A stretch of 64,000 nucleotides of DNA from Pseudomonas vranovensis DSM 16006 (GTDB taxonomy: Bacteria; Pseudomonadota; Gammaproteobacteria; Pseudomonadales; Pseudomonadaceae), in assembly GCF_000425805.1 (NCBI RefSeq), contig NZ_AUED01000001.1, positions 558,001 to 622,000 on the forward strand, written 5' to 3'. Of this stretch, positions 1 to 10,457 are shown piece after piece. Below the pieces are notes generated by a model, which was given only the letters and a program-made list of their open reading frames with translations, was not told the origin of the DNA and searched no databases. The first letter of the stretch is position 1, and every line of letters starts with the position of its first letter. The position numbers were made by a program, and so were the translations under genes.

Positions 1-993
<993 letters not shown>

Positions 994-1013
994 CGCACGC
1001 AAGAGGAGGGCCG

Positions 1014-2810
1014 ATGCCCGGCTTGATCGAAGACTATGCATTGATTGGAAATTGTCGCAGCGCTGCCCTGGTGGGGCGCGATGGCTCACTGGACTGGCTG
1101 TGCTTGCCCAGGTTCGATTCACCAGCGGTATTTGCCGCCTTGCTCGGGGAGGAGGAAAACGGCCGTTGGCGTCTGGCGCCCAGCGAGGCGGTGGAGCAGG
1201 TGAGCCGGGAGTACCTGGAGGACACGCTGATCCTGCAGACCACCTTCGTCACCGCCAGTGGTCGAGCCCGGGTCATCGACTGCATGCCCCTGGCCGATCA
1301 CAACAGCGTGGTACGCGTGGTCGAAGGGCTCGAAGGCCACGTGCCGTTCGAGATGGACCTGGTCATGCGCTTCGACTACGGCAACAGCGTACCTTGGGTC
1401 GAAAAGAGCGAGCCCCTGGTACTGACAGCGGTAGTGGGGCCGGATCGCCTGGTACTGCGCAGTGAAGTAGCGACCCATTCCCACGACCAGCATGTGGGCA
1501 GTCGCTTCAGTGTCCAGCAGGGCCAGCAATTGGCCTTCAGCCTCACCTACCAAGCCTCCCACTTGCCATTGCCGGCCCCGTTTGCCGTCGAAAAAGCCCT
1601 GGAAGAAACGGCAGAGCAGTGGCGGATTTTCGCTGGGCGTTGTCCTGATGTCGGTCCCTGGACAGCCTTGGTAAAACGCTCGCTGATCACCCTCAAGGCC
1701 ATGACCTATGCCCCCACCGGTGGCATCGTTGCGGCGGTGACCACCTCGTTGCCCGAGCACCTGGGCGGTGAGCGCAATTGGGACTACCGCTATTGCTGGC
1801 TGCGTGATGCAACCATGACTTTGCTGGCGTTCATGAACCTGGGCTACTTCGAGGAGGCTCAGGCCTGGCGCGAGTGGCTGTTGCGCTCGGTGGCGGGCAA
1901 CCCGGAGCAGATGCAGATCATGTACGGCCTGGCGGGTGAGCGTCGCTTGCAGGAGTTTGAGCTGCCCTGGCTCAGCGGCTACGAAGGCTCACAGCCGGTA
2001 CGCATTGGCAACGCCGCCGCCCTGCAGCACCAGTTGGACATCTATGGCGAAATGGCCGATGCCCTTTGCCAGGCGGTACGCGGGGGCCTGCCTCGGCATC
2101 CGCGCAGCGCGGCGATCTCGCGGGTGATTCTGGCGTACCTGGAAAAGGTCTGGCGCAAACCCGACGAGGGGATCTGGGAGGTCCGCGGTGGTCGCCAGCA
2201 CTTCACTCACTCCAAGGTGATGGCCTGGGTGGCCTTTGACCGCGCGGCGAGCCTGAGCGACACCACCGAGGAAGGACAGGCCCGGGCGCGGCACTATCGG
2301 CAGGTCGCGGCGAAGATTCACCGTGAAGTCTGTGAGCAGGGCATTGACCCGGCATTGGGCTGCTTCGTGCAGGCCTACGGCTCGACCGAGATGGATGCCA
2401 GCCTGTTGCAGATTGCCCTGACGGGTTTCCTGCCGGCCGACGACCCGCGCTTTCTGGCCACACTTGAGCAGATCGAACGTCGGTTACTGCGCAATGGCCT
2501 GCTGCTGCGCTACAACACCGACAGCGGCTGTGATGGCTTGACGCCGGGGGAGGGGACGTTCCTGGTGTGTTCGTTCTGGCTGGCGGATGTGTACGTGCTA
2601 CTGGGCCGCGACCAGGATGCCCAGAACCTGTACGAACGCCTGAGCGGGCTGTGCAACGATGTCGGCCTGCTGGCCGAGCAGTACGACCCGCTAAGCGGGC
2701 GCATGCTCGGCAACTTTCCCCAGGCCTTCAGCCATATCGGGATCATCAATACGGCGTTGAACCTGCACCGGGCGCAGTGTCCGGCGCGGGACCGGGCGCA
2801 AAGCGGGTGA
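1014..2810 (+). CDS. Glycoside hydrolase family 15 protein (glucoamylase/trehalase-like)
   Basis: A 598-residue cytosolic protein (no signal peptide) that should release glucose from alpha-glucosides or trehalose. It has the GH15 layout: an N-terminal beta-sandwich beginning IEDYALIGNCRSAALV, then an (alpha/alpha)6 barrel with blocks NWDYRYCWLRDA, SGYEGSQPVRIGNAA and GEGTFLVCSFWLADVY, the last holding the expected catalytic base Glu. A strong ribosome site (AGGAGG) lies 4-5 bases before the ATG. Being directly behind zwf, it could supply glucose for the same pathway. Substrate (trehalose versus maltodextrin) cannot be told from sequence. Confidence 0.9.
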   Translation: MPGLIEDYALIGNCRSAALVGRDGSLDWLCLPRFDSPAVFAALLGEEENGRWRLAPSEAVEQVSREYLEDTLILQTTFVTASGRARVIDCMPLADHNSVVRVVEGLEGHVPFEMDLVMRFDYGNSVPWVEKSEPLVLTAVVGPDRLVLRSEVATHSHDQHVGSRFSVQQGQQLAFSLTYQASHLPLPAPFAVEKALEETAEQWRIFAGRCPDVGPWTALVKRSLITLKAMTYAPTGGIVAAVTTSLPEHLGGERNWDYRYCWLRDATMTLLAFMNLGYFEEAQAWREWLLRSVAGNPEQMQIMYGLAGERRLQEFELPWLSGYEGSQPVRIGNAAALQHQLDIYGEMADALCQAVRGGLPRHPRSAAISRVILAYLEKVWRKPDEGIWEVRGGRQHFTHSKVMAWVAFDRAASLSDTTEEGQARARHYRQVAAKIHREVCEQGIDPALGCFVQAYGSTEMDASLLQIALTGFLPADDPRFLATLEQIERRLLRNGLLLRYNTDSGCDGLTPGEGTFLVCSFWLADVYVLLGRDQDAQNLYERLSGLCNDVGLLAEQYDPLSGRMLGNFPQAFSHIGIINTALNLHRAQCPARDRAQSG

Positions 2811-2813
2811 AGC

Positions 2814-2872
2814 GATCGCGGGGCAAGCCCGCACCTACCGAGTGTCGGTGGGCGCGGGCTTGCCCCGCGATC
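2814..2872. repeat. REP-type palindrome (family 1) between convergent genes
   Basis: Two perfect 19-base inverted arms (2814-2832 and 2854-2872) around a 21-base spacer; core GCGGGGCAAGCCCGC. It sits between the convergent GH15 and nhaB genes and can act as a bidirectional terminator or mRNA 3' stabiliser. Other copies are near 7049, 20475, 28510, 50084, 55126 and 60484. Confidence 0.9.
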
Positions 2873-2876
2873 AGGT

Positions 2877-4379
2877 TTACAGCCAGTACGTCACCGCCCA
2901 CCAGCCCAATCCACCCATCACCACGGTGTAGGGCAGCGCCATCCACACCATGCGCCCGTACGACAGGCGAATCAGCGGGGCAATGGCCGAGGTCAACAGG
3001 AACAGGAACGCAGCCTGGCCATTGGGCGTGGCCACGCTCGGCAGGTTGGTGCCGGTGTTGATTGCCACCGCCAGGGTCTCGAAGTGCTCGCGGCTCATGT
3101 GGCCGTCGAGAAACGCCTGCTTGACCTCGGTGATGTAAATGGTGGCTACGAACACGTTGTCGCTGATCGCCGACAGCAAGCCATTGGCAATGAACAGCAT
3201 GCCTGGCTGTTGTTCGGTTGGCAGTGCCAGTACCCACTGGATCAGCGGCGTGAACAGCTGCTGGTCGTGAATCACCGCCACCACGGCAAAGAACACCACC
3301 AGCAGTGCGGTAAACGGCATCGCGTCCTGGAACGCGCGCCCCAGGCGGTGCTCATCGGTGATGCCGGTGAAGGCGGTAATCAGCACGATCACCAGCAGGC
3401 CGATCAGGCCGACTTCGGCAATGTGCAGGCCCAGGCTGACGATCAGGATCAAGGCCGCCAGGCCTTGTACCAGCAGCGCCACCCGTTGTTGCGCGGTGCG
3501 CTGGGCATCGTCTTCGGCGGCATAGGCGGCCAGCACGTCGCGCACGTTGTCCGGCAGCAGGGTGCCGTAACCGAACCAGCGCAGCTTTTCCAGCAGCACA
3601 CAGGTTACCAGGCCCGCCGCCAGCACTGGCATGGACACGGGGGCGACCTTGAAGAAGAAATCGCCGAAGTGCCAGCCCATCTCATGGCCGATCAACAGGT
3701 TCTGTGGCTCGCCGACCAAGGTGCAGACGCCGCCCAGGGCGGTACCCACGGCGCCATGCATCAGCAGGCTGCGCAGGAAGGCGCGAAACTGCTGCAGGTC
3801 ATCGCGCTGCAGTTGGGCGATGTCGTGGTCGCTGTCCAGGTCGGACTCTTCACGCGGGTTGGTCCCCGACGCGACCCGGTGGTAGACCGAGTAGAAGCCC
3901 ACAGCCGCGCTGATGATCACTGCGGTGACGGTCAGGGCATCGAGAAAGGCCGAGAGGAAGGCCGAGAGGAAACAGAACAGCAGGGCCAGCATCGCCTTGG
4001 AACGCACGCCCAGGAGGATGCGCGAGAACACGAACAGCAGCAGGTCCTTCATGAAGTAGATCCCGGCGACCATGAACATCAACAGCAGGATCACCGGGAA
4101 GTTGTGCTGCAGTTCGTCATACAGCGCCTGGGGTGTGGTCATCCCCAGCAACAACGCTTCGACCATCAACAGGCCGCCAGGCATCAGCGGGTAGCATTTG
4201 AGGGCCATCCCCAGGGTGAAGATGAACTGGATCACCAGCACCCAGCCAGTGACTACCGGACCGAGGGTAAACAGCAGTATCGGATTGAGCAGCAGGAACA
4301 GGCAAAGGGTCGCCTTGTACCAGCGGGGCGACTGCCCGAGGAAGTTGTGGGCCAGGGCGCCGGCCAGGGAGCGGGACAT
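2877..4379 (-). CDS. nhaB: Na+/H+ antiporter NhaB
   Basis: Inner-membrane sodium/proton antiporter of 500 residues, the usual length for NhaB. It begins [22 protein letters not shown], a typical NhaB opening, followed by about a dozen hydrophobic segments; the conserved stretches [28 protein letters not shown] and [20 protein letters not shown] match the ion-transporter core. It exports Na+ (or Li+) in exchange for protons and helps salt and alkali tolerance. It is a single gene transcribed away from the downstream crotonase; a 156-base gap separates their starts. Its 3' end abuts a REP palindrome. Confidence 0.95.
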   Translation of the reverse strand: MSRSLAGALAHNFLGQSPRWYKATLCLFLLLNPILLFTLGPVVTGWVLVIQFIFTLGMALKCYPLMPGGLLMVEALLLGMTTPQALYDELQHNFPVILLLMFMVAGIYFMKDLLLFVFSRILLGVRSKAMLALLFCFLSAFLSAFLDALTVTAVIISAAVGFYSVYHRVASGTNPREESDLDSDHDIAQLQRDDLQQFRAFLRSLLMHGAVGTALGGVCTLVGEPQNLLIGHEMGWHFGDFFFKVAPVSMPVLAAGLVTCVLLEKLRWFGYGTLLPDNVRDVLAAYAAEDDAQRTAQQRVALLVQGLAALILIVSLGLHIAEVGLIGLLVIVLITAFTGITDEHRLGRAFQDAMPFTALLVVFFAVVAVIHDQQLFTPLIQWVLALPTEQQPGMLFIANGLLSAISDNVFVATIYITEVKQAFLDGHMSREHFETLAVAINTGTNLPSVATPNGQAAFLFLLTSAIAPLIRLSYGRMVWMALPYTVVMGGLGWWAVTYWL

Positions 4380-4535
4380 GAAAATGTATCCTAATAATTC
4401 AACAGGTGCGAAAGGTGCCGGATACAGGCCGTAAGATCAAGGTAAAAGTCCCGGTTTTGGCACAAGCGCGGTCTAGCCCGGCCTTGAGGCCTTGATATAG
4501 TCCTGCGATTGTCCTTCCCCCTCAAGGAGCGCGCT

Positions 4536-5348
4536 GTGACCGACTACCAGGCATTCAAGGTCGAACTGAACAACCATATCGCCCACGTGCAGATCAATCG
4601 CCCGGAAAAGTACAACGCGATGAACGCGCCGTTCTGGAGCGAAATCGTCGACATCTTTAAGTGGATCGACGAGACCGATGCGGTGCGCGCGGTGGTGATC
4701 AGCGGTGCGGGCAAACACTTCTCCGCCGGTATCGACCTGATGATGCTGGCCTCGCTGGCCAACGAGCTGGGCAAGGACGTAGGGCGCAACGCCCGGACCC
4801 TGCGCCGGATCATTGTACGCATGCAGGCCTCGTTCACAGCTGTGGACAGCTGCCGCAAACCGGTCCTGGCGGCCATTCACGGCTACTGCATCGGTGGCGC
4901 CATCGACCTGGTCTCGGCGTGCGACATGCGCTACTGCAGCCGCGACGCGCAGTTCTCGATCAAGGAAATCGACATGGGCATGGCCGCCGACGTTGGCACC
5001 CTGCAGCGCCTGCCACGGATCATCGGCGACGGCATCATGCGCGAGCTGGCCTATACCGGGCGCAATGTCGAGGCCGACGAGGCCCAGCGTATCGGCCTGG
5101 TGAATCGGGTCTACGATGACCATGACGTCTTGCTCGACGGAGTCTTTGCCATTGCTGCCGAAATTGCGGGAAAATCCCCGATTGCCGTGGCCGGCACCAA
5201 AGAAATGATCAGCTATATGCGCGATCACCGTATCGACGATGGCCTGGACTACATTGCCACCTGGAACGCCGCCATGTTGCAATCCACCGATCTGCGGGTG
5301 GCCGTGGCTGCCCACATGAGCAAACAGAAACCCGAGTTCGCCGACTGA
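4536..5348 (+). CDS. Crotonase family protein, probable delta3,5-delta2,4-dienoyl-CoA isomerase
   Basis: A 270-residue crotonase-fold enzyme. The GTG at 4536 is chosen because AAGGAG (4524-4529) lies 6 bases upstream; a longer frame from a TTG at 4509 has no such site. The oxyanion-hole segments [11 protein letters not shown] and [19 protein letters not shown] are clear. The block [18 protein letters not shown], with acidic residues at both catalytic positions, resembles mammalian ECH1 dienoyl-CoA isomerase rather than ordinary enoyl-CoA hydratase. Such enzymes shift double bonds of odd-position unsaturated acyl-CoAs during beta-oxidation. nudC follows by 32 bases on the same strand, so the two may share a transcript. 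Confidence 0.88.
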   Translation: MTDYQAFKVELNNHIAHVQINRPEKYNAMNAPFWSEIVDIFKWIDETDAVRAVVISGAGKHFSAGIDLMMLASLANELGKDVGRNARTLRRIIVRMQASFTAVDSCRKPVLAAIHGYCIGGAIDLVSACDMRYCSRDAQFSIKEIDMGMAADVGTLQRLPRIIGDGIMRELAYTGRNVEADEAQRIGLVNRVYDDHDVLLDGVFAIAAEIAGKSPIAVAGTKEMISYMRDHRIDDGLDYIATWNAAMLQSTDLRVAVAAHMSKQKPEFAD

Positions 5349-5380
5349 CACCAGCGGCGGGCCGCGCAAGGAACCGGAAC

Positions 5381-6211
5381 ATGGCAGTGCGTTGGACCAC
5401 CGCGGTACTGGACACAAACCTCGCTGGCGGCTGGGCGGTAGCCCGGTGCCGCGAGGGCTTCCTGGTTGACGACAACGGCGCGCTGTTCCCGCGCGACTGG
5501 CTCAAGCGCCAGGGGCTGGACGTGTTGTTCGAGCACGGCATCGGCCATTTCGATGGCCAGCCGGTGTTCCTGCTTGAACTGCGCAATCCGCAGGCTGTAG
5601 CCGGTTGCCGCTGGCGCGGCTTGCGCCAGTTCATGCTCGAAGGCGACTTCGATACCTACAAGATTCTTGGTTACGCCGCGCAGATCGGCACCTGGGCCCG
5701 TGAACACCGGTTTTGTGGCAGCTGTGGCCAGCCCATGCAGCAGATCCACTGGGAGCGGGCGATGTTCTGCGAGCCCTGTGACCTGCGCAGTTACCCGCGC
5801 ATCTCGCCGAGCATGATCGTGCTGATCACCCGTGGCGACGAAATCCTCCTGGCCCGTTCTCCACGCTTCGTCACCGGCGTCTACAGCACCCTGGCCGGCT
5901 TTGCCGAGCCAGGCGAATCAGCCGAGGATTGCCTGGTGCGCGAGGTGCGCGAGGAAGTGGCGATCGAGGTGCAGAACATCCAGTACGTCGGCAGCCAGTG
6001 CTGGCCGTTCCCGCACTCGATGATGCTGGGTTTTCATGCCGAATACGCGGGCGGGGAGATCGTCATGCAGCCGGACGAGATCGAGGACGCCCAGTGGTTC
6101 CGGGTCGATGCGCTCCCGCCGTTGCCGGCAGGGCGCTCGATTGCCCGGTACCTGATCGACCTGTACGTGGCCCGTCGCTTAGGCCTGGCCGAACCAGTGC
6201 TGCCACGCTAG
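5381..6211 (+). CDS. nudC: NAD(H) diphosphatase NudC (also NAD-RNA decapping type)
   Basis: A 276-residue Nudix hydrolase that splits NADH into NMNH and AMP; family members also remove NAD caps from RNA. A zinc ribbon is formed by Cys112, Cys115, Cys130 and Cys133. The Nudix box runs from about Gly173 ([20 protein letters not shown]), with the metal-binding REVREE core. The SQPWPFPxS family signature is present as SQCWPFPHS, with Cys replacing Pro at one position. The last 33 bases overlap the 3' end of the convergent TSUP gene. A ribosome site (GGAAC) precedes the ATG. Confidence 0.94.
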   Translation: MAVRWTTAVLDTNLAGGWAVARCREGFLVDDNGALFPRDWLKRQGLDVLFEHGIGHFDGQPVFLLELRNPQAVAGCRWRGLRQFMLEGDFDTYKILGYAAQIGTWAREHRFCGSCGQPMQQIHWERAMFCEPCDLRSYPRISPSMIVLITRGDEILLARSPRFVTGVYSTLAGFAEPGESAEDCLVREVREEVAIEVQNIQYVGSQCWPFPHSMMLGFHAEYAGGEIVMQPDEIEDAQWFRVDALPPLPAGRSIARYLIDLYVARRLGLAEPVLPR

Positions 6212-6958
6212 GCGCACGGTCAGGGCCAGCACCACGGTGATGAACACCGGGCGGATGAACTTGCTGCCGCCGCTGATGGCGGTACGCGCGCCGAAGAAGG
6301 CGCCAACCATCAGCGCCGAGCCCATCGACAACCCTACCAGCCAGTCGACCTGACCGGAAAAGATGAACACCGACAGTGCCGCGGCATTGCTGACGAAGTT
6401 CATGCTGCGCGCCACACCGCTGGCCTTGACCAGGTCGATGGGGTAGAGCAGCAGCGTGCTGACGGTCCAGAAAGCGCCGGTGCCGGGACCTGCCACGCCA
6501 TCGTAGAAACCCAGGGTCAGGCCCTGGGGGAGTTGCCACTTCTTCTTGACCGGCACGTCGGCGTCCAGCGGCGCCTTGGGCGTGCCACCGAACAGCAGGT
6601 AGACGCCACACAGGAAGACGATCACCGGCAGCATCTTGTTCAGCCATTCGGCCGGCAGGTAATGGGCGACTACCGCGCCGATCAGGGCGCCGACAAAGGT
6701 GCCGCCCAAGGCATGGCGCCACTGTGCGGGGTGGAACAACTTGCGGCGGTAATAGGTGAAACCGGCGGTAGCCGAACCAAAGGTCGAGCTGAGCTTGTTG
6801 GTGCCCAACACCAGGTGCGGTGGCATCCCGGCGGTCAGCAAGGCAGGGGTGGTCAGCAGGCCACCGCCTCCGGCGATGGCATCGATGAATCCGGCAACAA
6901 AGGCGACAGCGGCGAGAATGGCGAGGGTGGTGAGGTCTACGCTGAGTTCGAAGGGCAT
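6179..6958 (-). CDS. TSUP family permease (TauE/SafE, YfcA-like)
   Basis: A 259-residue integral inner-membrane protein with about eight hydrophobic segments and the typical opening [26 protein letters not shown], where the glycine run is diagnostic of the TauE/SafE (DUF81) family. A second half-repeat motif, [16 protein letters not shown], follows in the C-terminal half. Members move sulfite, sulfoacetate or other small organosulfur anions; the substrate here cannot be assigned. Its stop lies inside the 3' end of nudC (33-base convergent overlap). No obvious operon partner. Confidence 0.88.
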   Translation of the reverse strand: MPFELSVDLTTLAILAAVAFVAGFIDAIAGGGGLLTTPALLTAGMPPHLVLGTNKLSSTFGSATAGFTYYRRKLFHPAQWRHALGGTFVGALIGAVVAHYLPAEWLNKMLPVIVFLCGVYLLFGGTPKAPLDADVPVKKKWQLPQGLTLGFYDGVAGPGTGAFWTVSTLLLYPIDLVKASGVARSMNFVSNAAALSVFIFSGQVDWLVGLSMGSALMVGAFFGARTAISGGSKFIRPVFITVVLALTVRLAWQHWFGQA

Positions 6959-7048
6959 GGCATGAGCTTAATCGGCTGGGCGCAGAAGGAGCTGCGCCTG
7001 ACGGCCGATATGGTAATGGAGATCGAGGCCGCCTGTCAGGGCCTCTTC

Positions 7049-7113
7049 GCGGGGCAAGCCCGCTCCCACAGTGAGAGCAACTGTCTTGCCCTGCGGGAGC
7101 GGGCTTGCCCCGC
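7049..7113. repeat. REP-type palindrome (family 1)
   Basis: Perfect 19-base inverted arms (7049-7067 and 7095-7113), core GCGGGGCAAGCCCGC, between the start of the TSUP gene and the stop of the SDR gene. For the reverse-strand SDR operon it is the likely 3' end structure. Confidence 0.88.
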
Positions 7114-7123
7114 AAGGCTTTTA

Positions 7124-7891
7124 TCAGGACAGGAAACCACCATCCACATTCAACGCCACGCCCGTGGTGTAGCTCGATGCATCGCTGGCCAGGTACAGCA
7201 CGGCACCGGCCATTTCCTTGGGATCGGCCACGCGCTTGAGGGGGATCTGCTGCAGCGCGGTGTTGAGGATCGCGTCGTTCTTGACCAGCGCCGAGGCGAA
7301 CTTGGTGTCGGTCAGGCCTGGCAGCAGGGCGTTGCAACGAATGCCGAACTGCGCACATTCCTTGGCAAACACCTTGGTCATGTTGATCACCGCGGCCTTG
7401 GTTACCGAGTAGATGCCCTGGAAGATCCCCGGCGACACACCATTGATCGAGGCCACGTTAATGATGCTGCCGCCACCATTTTCGCGCATCAGTTTGCCGG
7501 CTTCGACCGACATGAAGAAGTAGCCGCGGATGTTCACATCGACGGTCTTCTGGAAGGCGCCCAGGTCGGTGTCCAGCACGTTGCAGAACTGTGGGTTGGT
7601 CGCCGCGTTGTTGACCAGGATGTCCAGGCGACCGAACTGTTCACGGATGCCGGCGAAGACCTGGCTGATCTGCTCCATTTCACCGATATGGCAGGCAATG
7701 GCCGTGGCCTTGCCGCCGGCGGCGATGATCGCGTCGGCCACTTGCTGGCAGCCGTCGAGCTTGCGACTGGAGACGATTACATGGGCGCCTTGCTGGGCCA
7801 GCAGGTGGGCGATGGCTTCGCCAATACCGCGGCTGGCACCGGAAACGAAGGCGATCTTGCCGTCTAGGTCGAACAGTTGGGTCTTGGACAT
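7124..7891 (-). CDS. SDR family oxidoreductase
   Basis: A 255-residue classical short-chain dehydrogenase/reductase. The nucleotide site is GASRGIG (Gly18-Gly24), the NNAA motif is at about 94-97, and the catalytic residues are Ser148, Tyr161 and Lys165 (YSVTK). It ends GVALNVDGGFLS, as expected for the family. AAGGAA stands before the ATG. It lies 22 bases downstream of the kinase-like gene at 7914-8981 on the same strand, so the two form an operon; in Pseudomonas this pair is usually linked with acyl-CoA metabolism. The substrate is unknown. Confidence 0.92.
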   Translation of the reverse strand: MSKTQLFDLDGKIAFVSGASRGIGEAIAHLLAQQGAHVIVSSRKLDGCQQVADAIIAAGGKATAIACHIGEMEQISQVFAGIREQFGRLDILVNNAATNPQFCNVLDTDLGAFQKTVDVNIRGYFFMSVEAGKLMRENGGGSIINVASINGVSPGIFQGIYSVTKAAVINMTKVFAKECAQFGIRCNALLPGLTDTKFASALVKNDAILNTALQQIPLKRVADPKEMAGAVLYLASDASSYTTGVALNVDGGFLS

Positions 7892-7913
7892 GGTGTTTTC
7901 CTTGTTGTAGTCG

Positions 7914-8981
7914 TCAGAGGCTGGACGTTGCGATGACCTGCAGACTCATGTGCTCCAGCAGCTTGTTCATGTGGATGAACTGGGCGAAGCGCTTGTCCTG
8001 GGTCTGGCCATGGTAGAAGCGGTAGTAGATCTGCTGGACGATCCCGGCCAGGCGGAACAGGCCATAGGTGTAGTAGAAGTCGTAGTTGTCGATCTGGATG
8101 CCGGCGCGCAGGGCATAGTAGTCGACGAACTGCTGTCGGGTGAGCATGCCCGGGGCGTTGCTCGGCTGGCGGCGCATCAGCTGCATCGGCGCTGGGTCGC
8201 TGGCTTCGATCCAGTAGGCCAGGGTGTTGCCCAGGTCCATCAGCGGGTCGCCAAGGGTGGTCATCTCCCAGTCGAGCACGCCAATGATGCGCATGGGGTT
8301 GTCGGCATCGAGGATGACGTTGTCGAAGCGGTAATCGTTGTGAACAATGGCAGGCTTGGGGTGGTCAGCCGGCATTTTTTCGCGCAGCCAGGCAATCACC
8401 GTTTCCCAGCGCGGCGCGTCCGGGGTCAGGGCCTTTTCGTAGCGGCTGCTCCAGCCTTCGATCTGGCGCTGCACATAGCCTTCGGGCTTGCCCAGGTCGC
8501 CCAGGCCGCAGGCGTTGTAGTCCACCTGGTGCAGCTCGACCAGGCGGTCGATGAAGCTCTTGCACAGTGCCTCGGTGCGCTCGGCGTCGAGCCCCAGTTC
8601 GGGCGGCAGGTCCGAGCGCAGGATGATGCCCTTGACCCGGTCCATCACGTAGAACTCGCCACCGATCAGCGACTCGTCGGTGCAGTGGACGTAGGCCTTG
8701 GGGCAGTAGGGGAAGCCGCTGTTTAGCTGGTTGAGGATGCGGAACTCGCGACCCATGTCATGGGCCGACTTGGCCTTGTGGCCGAACGGCGGGCGCCGCA
8801 GGACGAACTCGCGCGTGGGGTACTGCACCAGGTAGGTCAGGTTCGAGGCGCCGCCGGGAAACTGGCTGATGGTCGGCGTTCCGCTAAGGCCGTCGATGTG
8901 CGCCTTCAGGTAAGGGGCGATGACGGCGGCGTCGAGCTCTTCGCCGGGGCGGACCTGGGTGGACTGATCAGTGAGCGTCAT
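7914..8981 (-). CDS. Phosphotransferase family protein (APH fold, ACAD10/11-like)
   Basis: A 355-residue protein of the aminoglycoside-phosphotransferase fold. It has the catalytic loop VHNDYRFDNVILD (about residues 211-223) and the metal-binding LDWEMTTLGDPLMDLGNTLAYW that follows. N-terminal features FPGGASNLTYLV and FVLRRPPFGHKA resemble the kinase domain found fused to acyl-CoA dehydrogenases in ACAD10/11, which phosphorylates 4-hydroxyacyl-CoAs during catabolism of hydroxy acids. Such a role is inferred and no dehydrogenase is adjacent. It is the first gene of an operon with the SDR downstream. It is not expected to be a drug-resistance enzyme. Confidence 0.85.
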   Translation of the reverse strand: MTLTDQSTQVRPGEELDAAVIAPYLKAHIDGLSGTPTISQFPGGASNLTYLVQYPTREFVLRRPPFGHKAKSAHDMGREFRILNQLNSGFPYCPKAYVHCTDESLIGGEFYVMDRVKGIILRSDLPPELGLDAERTEALCKSFIDRLVELHQVDYNACGLGDLGKPEGYVQRQIEGWSSRYEKALTPDAPRWETVIAWLREKMPADHPKPAIVHNDYRFDNVILDADNPMRIIGVLDWEMTTLGDPLMDLGNTLAYWIEASDPAPMQLMRRQPSNAPGMLTRQQFVDYYALRAGIQIDNYDFYYTYGLFRLAGIVQQIYYRFYHGQTQDKRFAQFIHMNKLLEHMSLQVIATSSL

Positions 8982-9123
8982 GCTTTTACCTTATGATCGA
9001 AGCCAGAGATTATTGGCTAATCTAATTCTCGCGTCGGGCCCGAACAAGCCTTGCAGGGTCTTATAGGCCAGCGTGTTGCAGGTCGATCAACGCTCCTGAT
9101 GCCTGGCCTGAAACCACCAGACG

Positions 9124-9156
9124 AAAAAAAACCGAAGCCGCAAGGACTTCGGTTTT
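9124..9156 (-). terminator. Rho-independent terminator of the SCP2 gene
   Basis: Ten-base arms AAAACCGAAG (9128-9137) and CTTCGGTTTT (9147-9156) with a 9-base loop. Read on the reverse strand the stem ends in a run of eight T. It lies 20 bases after the SCP2 stop. Confidence 0.9.
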
Positions 9157-9176
9157 GTTCGGCATCAGCGCAGGGC

Positions 9177-9494
9177 TCAGGCCGGGAACAGCTCGCTGAG
9201 CTTCATCGACAGCATCATGTCGCCTTCAACGCGCAGCTTGCCGCCCATGAAGGCCTGCATGCCGTCGGTGTCGCCGCTGACGATACCCTTGAGGGTTTCG
9301 CTGTCCAGCACCAGGGTGCAGTTGGCGTCGGCGTTTTCGCCTTCCTGGATTTCGCAGGTGCCATCCTTGACGATCAGGGCGTAGTGCTTGTCTTCGTCGG
9401 TGATGTTGAAACCGAATACCAGGTCCAGGCCGGCAGCCGCAGCTGGGTTGAATTTGGCTTTCATCGCTTCGACGGCTTTTGCTACATCGCTCAT
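9177..9494 (-). CDS. SCP2 sterol-binding domain protein
   Basis: A 105-residue stand-alone SCP2 domain. Typical family features are the central strand TCEIQEGENADANCTLVLDSETL and the lipid-tunnel region GMQAFMGGKLRVEGDMMLSMKLSELF. Such proteins bind acyl-CoA or other lipids in the cytosol. A strong AAGGAA site precedes the ATG, and a T-rich hairpin terminator follows, so this appears to be a single-gene transcript. It sits upstream, on the same strand, of the kinase/SDR pair, which fits a shared lipid or acyl-CoA theme. Confidence 0.92.
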   Translation of the reverse strand: MSDVAKAVEAMKAKFNPAAAAGLDLVFGFNITDEDKHYALIVKDGTCEIQEGENADANCTLVLDSETLKGIVSGDTDGMQAFMGGKLRVEGDMMLSMKLSELFPA

Positions 9495-9550
9495 GGTGTG
9501 TTCCTTATTAAGTGATTGGCGTGACCGGCGAGGTCACAACGCGCCGGTGT

Positions 9551-10261
9551 TCATCGGTAGGTGATGAGTTCCGGTACCCTCAACAGCTGCACATGGGCCT
9601 GGCTGTTGAAGGAGGCCAGGGCCACCTCGCGGCCACGAAACCTCAGTTGGCTGAGCGAGGTGTTGATGATCTGCCAGTTGAGCTCGAAGGCCTGGCTGGC
9701 AGTGATACGGGTTACGCGGTGAAGCAAGGCGGCAATGGTGCCGCCTGAAGTAAAGATTGCAATGTTGTCGTTGCTGTCCGCTTGCTGCAGTACGCGCGAA
9801 AGGCCGCCATCGACCCGCTCGACAAAACCCTGCCAGGACTCCAGGCAATCACTTTGATGTTCACCGCCATGCCAGCGTTGGATAAGCAGGGCGAACAAGC
9901 GCTGGAATTCGCGACGGTTCTGCGCACCGTTGCGCAGGATATGCAAGGCCTCGGGCTCTTCGGGCAGCAGGCCCGGGAGCAGGCTGCGGATCACATCGTC
10001 GGCGTCGAACTCATTGAAGGCCGTATCGGTTTCCAGCAGCGGGACCTCGCAACCTGCATTGTGCATGGCCGCCAGGGCCAGGCGAGCGGTGTCCTGCTGG
10101 CGACGCAGGTCGCCGGCCAGGCAGCGATCAAGGCGCAACCCCAACTGGGCAAGGTGCTCGCCGAGTGCTTCACTCTGGCGGATGCCCATGGGCGAGAGAA
10201 CGTCATAGTCGTCTGCACCAAAGGAGGCCTGGCCATGTCGAATCAGGTAGATGCTGCCCAC
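9551..10261 (-). CDS. Histidine phosphatase superfamily protein
   Basis: A 236-residue protein of the phosphoglycerate-mutase-like fold. The start is set at the GTG at 10261, giving MGSIYLIRHGQASFG; the frame extends upstream to 10429 but that part has no family similarity and runs through an intergenic region. The phosphate-binding RHG (His9) is present. The second catalytic histidine, usually in an SHGG motif near the C terminus, appears as TSGGTIAALL, with Ser in place of His, so catalytic competence is uncertain. The gene is divergent from sohB across a 196-base region with direct repeats. Confidence 0.85.
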   Translation of the reverse strand: MGSIYLIRHGQASFGADDYDVLSPMGIRQSEALGEHLAQLGLRLDRCLAGDLRRQQDTARLALAAMHNAGCEVPLLETDTAFNEFDADDVIRSLLPGLLPEEPEALHILRNGAQNRREFQRLFALLIQRWHGGEHQSDCLESWQGFVERVDGGLSRVLQQADSNDNIAIFTSGGTIAALLHRVTRITASQAFELNWQIINTSLSQLRFRGREVALASFNSQAHVQLLRVPELITYR

Positions 10262-10332
10262 GTCGTCTGCCTGCAAGAAGAATGAGCCGAGGTTAGGGCG
10301 CCGTCGACAGGCTGTCAACGGAAAAACATACA

Positions 10333-10375
10333 AGCGTTTGAAAAGAGCGTTTGAACTGCATTTCCGGAAATTTCC
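10333..10375. promoter_or_regulatory. Tandem 10-base direct repeat plus palindrome in a divergent promoter region
   Basis: AGCGTTTGAA occurs at 10333-10342 and again at 10346-10355, 13 bases apart. It is followed by TTTCCGGAAATTTCC (10361-10375), which holds two interlocked perfect 10-base palindromes. The region lies between the divergent phosphatase and sohB starts. It looks like an operator, but no regulator can be named. Confidence 0.45.
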
Positions 10376-10457
10376 TACATTGGCAGCAGTGCCGCCGCGT
10401 CGGTATGCTTGACTATCGGTTCGCGCCACAGGGGCGCAGGCATGTTAAGGAGTTACT

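Noticed and set aside
7914..8981. Aminoglycoside resistance gene
   Set aside because: The fold matches aminoglycoside phosphotransferases, but the sequence fits the ACAD10/11-like metabolic kinase branch and sits with an SDR, so resistance is not expected.
9051..9515. A 154-codon plus-strand frame over the SCP2 gene
   Set aside because: It runs through the terminator and antisense to SCP2 and has no family features.
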